From positions 1 to 27,108 of the forward strand of contig NZ_CAKTFO010000031.1 in assembly GCF_934560975.1 (NCBI RefSeq): a DNA stretch of 27,108 nucleotides, read 5' to 3'. The position numbers and the translations under genes are program-made. The notes below the pieces were generated by a model that saw nothing but the letters and a program-made list of their open reading frames with translations, made no database searches and was not told the origin of the DNA. Origin of the DNA: an uncultured Sphingomonas sp. GTDB taxonomy: Bacteria > Pseudomonadota > Alphaproteobacteria > Sphingomonadales > Sphingomonadaceae. Positions 24,029 to 27,108 of this stretch are shown here, one piece after another. Each line of letters starts with the position of its first letter. Position 1 is the first letter of the stretch.

Positions 24029-24526
24029 ATGGGACATGCACGGTACATCGTGGCAGCGTCGCTTGCCGTGGCGATCGCCAAGCCGGCTTATGCCGCGGAG
24101 CAGGACCAGCTCAAGGCGGCGATCGTCTACAACATCATCCGCTTCACCCGCTTTGTGCCGCCGCCGGAGGGCGGCGTATCCTTGTGCGTGCTTGCCTCCG
24201 GCGCCTTGTCGCAGGCGATCGCGACAGTGGACGGCAAGGCGGTGCCGGACGGGCGCGTGCAGGTCCGCATCGTTTCGCACGTCAGCGAACTGCGCGCAGG
24301 CTGCACGATCGCCTATATCGGCGCAAACCTCGGCCCACCCAACTATGACGGCGTGCCGATGGTGATCGGGGAAACGGCCGACTTTGCAGAGCGCGGCGGC
24401 GCGGTCGGCCTGACCCGTTTCGGCCGGCAGATCTCGTTCGAGCTGAACCCGAAAGCGGCTGCTGCGCGGGGCGTACGCTTCAGTTCGCGCCTGCTGAGCC
24501 TCGCCTCATTGGTCCACGGCCGGTGA
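24029..24526 (+). CDS. YfiR-like periplasmic protein (DUF4154)
   Basis: The 165-aa protein has a signal peptide (1-23, ending AYAA) and the family opening KAAIVYNIIRFTRFVP. Two cysteines (C53 and C92) are 39 residues apart, the spacing I recall for the first disulfide of Pseudomonas YfiR; the second YfiR disulfide has no counterpart. In Pseudomonas, YfiR holds the membrane cyclase YfiN inactive. Here the next gene encodes a histidine kinase whose N-terminal half resembles YfiN, so YfiR-like control of a kinase is the natural reading. It begins three bases after the TonB receptor stop and overlaps the kinase start (GTGA). Confidence 0.87.
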   Translation: MGHARYIVAASLAVAIAKPAYAAEQDQLKAAIVYNIIRFTRFVPPPEGGVSLCVLASGALSQAIATVDGKAVPDGRVQVRIVSHVSELRAGCTIAYIGANLGPPNYDGVPMVIGETADFAERGGAVGLTRFGRQISFELNPKAAAARGVRFSSRLLSLASLVHGR

Positions 24527-26046
24527 GCGGCATGATGGCCGAACTCAGCTTTCGCACCCGGCTGATGCTGGTGACGCTGGCATCGTCGTTTTTCGCGCTT
24601 GCGCTCAGCTGCATGCTGCTCGCGATATGGCAATATCTCGATGCGTCGCACGATCTGGAACTGCGAAATCGCCAGATCGCATCGGTGCTGGCGGGTGCGG
24701 CCGGGGCACCAGTGGTGTTCGGCGATACGGCCGCGACCCGCGATACGGTTGCGGTCGCCGCCCGGCTCGCCAACGTCCGGGCGCTCGCCATCTTGGACCG
24801 GGCCGGGCGTCCGCTGGCCGACTATCGCAACAGCCGCCACGCGCCCGGCGACGATGCAGCGATCCCGCCGTCTCCCGCGAGGCGCGGGTCGGCGCAGGTG
24901 GTGTGGCGCGGGTCCGCGATGCGCATCACCATGCCAATCGCCGTCACCGGCGAAGTGGTCGGCTGGGTCGACATGACGGTGGCTGGGGGGAGCTTTGCGA
25001 CTTTGGCGAAACGCACGGCCTGGGTGGCGTTGGGGCTGCTCGCGATTGCGGGGTTGGCGGCGGCCGCGCTGAACCGCTGGCTGCAGCCGATGCTGCTGCG
25101 GCCGATGGAGCGGCTGCTCGTCACCATGGAGGATATCACCCGTTCCGCCGATTACTCGCTGCGCGTGCCCCACTCGCGCGACCGCGAGATTGAGCGGGTG
25201 CTGTCCGCCTTCAACTCGATGGTGGCGGAGGTGGAGCGGCGCGAGGCCGAACTCGCCAATACGCTGACGGAGCTGGAGCAGGCGCGCGACGCCGCCGAAA
25301 CCGCCAACGTCGCCAAGTCGCAATTTCTGGCCGGCATGAGCCATGAACTGCGCACGCCGCTCAATGCCGTGATCGCCTACGCTGAATTGCTGATGGAGGA
25401 CATGGAGGCGGAGGGCGCGAGCCAGCATGTCGAAGACCTGCGCGTCATCAACCAATCGGCCAAGCACCTGCTGACGCTGATCAACGAGGTGCTCGACTTC
25501 GCCAAGATCGAGGCGCGTCAGATCTCGCTCGACCTTCACGCCTTTGATCCGCATGCTTTGCTGAACGAGGTGGCGGCGACGCTGAAGCCGCTGGCTGCGC
25601 GCAACAACAACCGCATCGACCTGCGGGTGGACACGATTCTGCCGGCGGTGGTGCTGGACTCCACCAAGCTGCGGCAATGCCTGCTCAATCTCGGCGCCAA
25701 CGCCTGCAAGTTCACCGAACACGGTCAGATCACCATTGCCGCCATGTACGTTTCCGATCGCGACATGATCGTGGTCGCCATTCACGATACCGGCATCGGC
25801 ATCGCTCGCAACGTCATCGAGCGGCTGTTTGTGCCGTTCACCCAGGCCGATACGTCCACCACCCGCCGTTACGGCGGAACCGGCCTCGGCCTTGCTATCA
25901 CCGACGAGTTCGTGCGGCTGATGGGCGGCACGATCAATGTCCACAGCGTCGAAGGCCTGGGCTCCACCTTCACCATCACCTTGCCGCGTCGTCTGCCTGC
26001 GGGCGGCACCGCGCAGCCATTGCTTATGAGGACGGCGTATCCATGA
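24523..26046 (+). CDS. Membrane sensor histidine kinase with YfiN-like sensory half
   Basis: The 507-aa protein has two membrane helices (~14-36 and ~166-184) around a periplasmic domain that looks like the CHASE8-type domain of YfiN, then a HAMP linker (~185-240), HisKA with the phosphorylated His in LAGMSHELRTPLNAVI (H274) and a complete ATPase domain (LLNLGANACKFTEHG, HDTGIGI, YGGTGLGLAIT). YfiN of Pseudomonas ends in a GGDEF domain, so here the sensory half drives phosphorelay instead of cyclic-di-GMP synthesis. The GTG at 24523 overlaps the YfiR-like stop; ATGs at 24532 and 24535 are alternatives. The response regulator gene starts at its stop (ATGA). Confidence 0.92.
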   Translation: MSGMMAELSFRTRLMLVTLASSFFALALSCMLLAIWQYLDASHDLELRNRQIASVLAGAAGAPVVFGDTAATRDTVAVAARLANVRALAILDRAGRPLADYRNSRHAPGDDAAIPPSPARRGSAQVVWRGSAMRITMPIAVTGEVVGWVDMTVAGGSFATLAKRTAWVALGLLAIAGLAAAALNRWLQPMLLRPMERLLVTMEDITRSADYSLRVPHSRDREIERVLSAFNSMVAEVERREAELANTLTELEQARDAAETANVAKSQFLAGMSHELRTPLNAVIAYAELLMEDMEAEGASQHVEDLRVINQSAKHLLTLINEVLDFAKIEARQISLDLHAFDPHALLNEVAATLKPLAARNNNRIDLRVDTILPAVVLDSTKLRQCLLNLGANACKFTEHGQITIAAMYVSDRDMIVVAIHDTGIGIARNVIERLFVPFTQADTSTTRRYGGTGLGLAITDEFVRLMGGTINVHSVEGLGSTFTITLPRRLPAGGTAQPLLMRTAYP

Positions 26047-26771
26047 TCCATCCGCAAATCGAATCCGATACCATTGTTCGCCGCCCGCTGATCCTGATCG
26101 TCGACGACGTTCCGGCCAACCGCTTCATCGTCCAGCGCAGGCTGGAACGGATGAACTATGACTGCATGGTCGCGGATGGCGGACGCACCGCGTTGCAGAT
26201 GATCAAAACGACGTGTCCCTCGCTGGTGCTGCTCGACTTCATGATGCCGGAGATATGCGGCCTGACCGTGCTCCGTCAGTTGCGCGCCAACCCCGATACG
26301 GCATCCCTGCCGGTAATCATGTTGACCGCCCGGACCGATGCCGAAGCGGTGGTTGCCTCATTGAAGGAAGGGGCTGACGACTACGTCCACAAGCCGATCG
26401 ACTTCACGGTGCTGAAGGCGCGGATCGAGGCGCATCTGCAACGGGGTGAGCAGTCCCGCGCTTTGCGGGAGGCGAACGGGCAGCTCGACGGGCGTGCCGC
26501 GTCGCGCGCGCTCGAACTGGGTGAGGTTCGTGCCTTGCTGCACAAGGAAATGGACCGGGCCGATCGCCTGGAAAGCCAGCTGACCCAGGGAGGAGGAGGC
26601 GTAAACGCCGCCTTGCCGGAGCAGATCGCCAGCGGGTTTCGCCGCATCGTCGAACTGTGCAACCAGGGTGGCCATGCCGAACCCCACGTCACGCTCGTCT
26701 GCGTGGAGGAAATCGAGCGGATTGCCGTCGCCGCGCTGAGGAAGATGGACGCATCGGGCTTAGGCCATTGA
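26043..26771 (+). CDS. Response regulator with receiver domain and coiled-coil tail
   Basis: The 242-aa protein has a receiver (~15-140): pocket in IVDDVPANRF (D21/D22), phosphorylated Asp in VLLDFMMPE (D65), Thr in MLTAR and Lys in YVHKPIDF (K117). A predicted coiled coil (~140-195) and a short tail follow; no DNA-binding, GGDEF, EAL or phosphatase motif is seen. Translational overlap (ATGA) with the kinase makes it its likely partner. How it passes on the signal is not visible. Confidence 0.92.
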   Translation: MIHPQIESDTIVRRPLILIVDDVPANRFIVQRRLERMNYDCMVADGGRTALQMIKTTCPSLVLLDFMMPEICGLTVLRQLRANPDTASLPVIMLTARTDAEAVVASLKEGADDYVHKPIDFTVLKARIEAHLQRGEQSRALREANGQLDGRAASRALELGEVRALLHKEMDRADRLESQLTQGGGGVNAALPEQIASGFRRIVELCNQGGHAEPHVTLVCVEEIERIAVAALRKMDASGLGH

Positions 26772-27056
26772 CAGGCTCATCGGCGGGCGAGGGTGTCTCC
26801 GGCTGCGGTGATAAGTATAGTCTAGTATAAAAATTGAAACATCGCGTAACATAATGCGGCAAATAGCGCATGGTTCTTTGGCTTAACAGCTTGTTTACTG
26901 CAAGTAGTGCAGATGAACGCCATGAACTGGACGGGACGTCAGGGGCGGTGCTCCCGCAACTGATTGTCGCGGACATGGAAAGGCCGTCGTTCACCCGATG
27001 ATCGTGCCTGACCATTCCGGCATCCGGTTCCACACCCCAAGCGAAGGACCACTCGC
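26772..27056. promoter_or_regulatory. Intergenic region before the last partial gene
   Basis: About 285 bases without a convincing gene. The AT-rich segment 26810-26895 (TATAGTCTAGTATAAAAATTG and AACAGCTTGTTTACTG) is the probable promoter for the gene beginning at 27057. No hairpin with a T-run was found after the response regulator. Confidence 0.4.
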
Positions 27057-27108
27057 ATGACCACGACCCAGAACAATATCGAGCTTTCCGGTTCGCAGTT
27101 CCTCTACG
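27057..27108 (+). CDS. Start of an unidentified protein (cut by window end)
   Basis: An ATG with AAGGA eight bases upstream opens a frame of 17 codons up to the window edge (MTTTQNNIELSGSQFLY). There is too little to identify a family. It has no obvious signal peptide. The ribosome site and the AT-rich upstream region make a real gene likely. Confidence 0.55.
   Translation, partial: MTTTQNNIELSGSQFLY

Overview
The window is GC-rich DNA of alphaproteobacterial, probably sphingomonad, character. This is inferred from gene style and GC content, since no rRNA or other marker gene is present. About 24 protein genes are supported. No tRNA, rRNA, insertion sequence, phage gene or CRISPR array was seen.

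Layout. (1) 1-1246: 5' part of a soluble methyl-accepting chemotaxis protein on the minus strand. (2) 1332-6687: an N-acetylglucosamine/chitobiose module. A secreted GH20 beta-N-acetylhexosaminidase diverges from a tightly overlapping gntR-type regulator, SIS-family glucosamine-6-phosphate deaminase and nagA. Paired TGGTAT repeats in the shared promoter look like operators. (3) 6706-10349: a small surface-polysaccharide group on the minus strand with two methyltransferase-type proteins, a short SLBB export protein and an ExoY/WcaJ-like phosphosugar transferase. (4) 10674-11783: a LuxR-type regulator, divergent from the next block.

(5) 12177-16785: the most unusual part, a five-gene operon that resembles the Pseudomonas functional-amyloid (fap) operon in layout. 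It encodes a cysteine-free Thr/Ser/Asn/Asp repeat protein of 451 aa, a 124-aa companion, a C39-type lipoprotein peptidase, a 246-aa secreted protein, and an outer-membrane beta-barrel with an N-terminal coiled coil. The repeat protein, companion and 246-aa protein share a 17-residue C-terminal motif that can be aligned without gaps. A strong hairpin follows the major subunit gene and a terminator-like hairpin follows the barrel gene. I read it as a Fap-like fibre assembly and secretion system with a different, low-complexity fibre subunit.

(6) 16927-20014: a dense signalling patch with a PAS histidine kinase, a tiny DHp-like protein, two single-domain response regulators and an OmpR/PhoB-type regulator. 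Neighbouring 3' ends overlap. (7) 20463-26771: a second signalling operon with a GADEF/EAL protein, a TonB-dependent receptor, a YfiR-like periplasmic protein, a membrane histidine kinase with a YfiN-like sensory half, and a REC-only regulator. (8) 27057-27108: the start of an unidentified gene.

Taken together, polysaccharide export, a candidate amyloid secretion operon and c-di-GMP/YfiR-type signalling suggest a region devoted to surface attachment and biofilm matrix. This is an inference from gene content.
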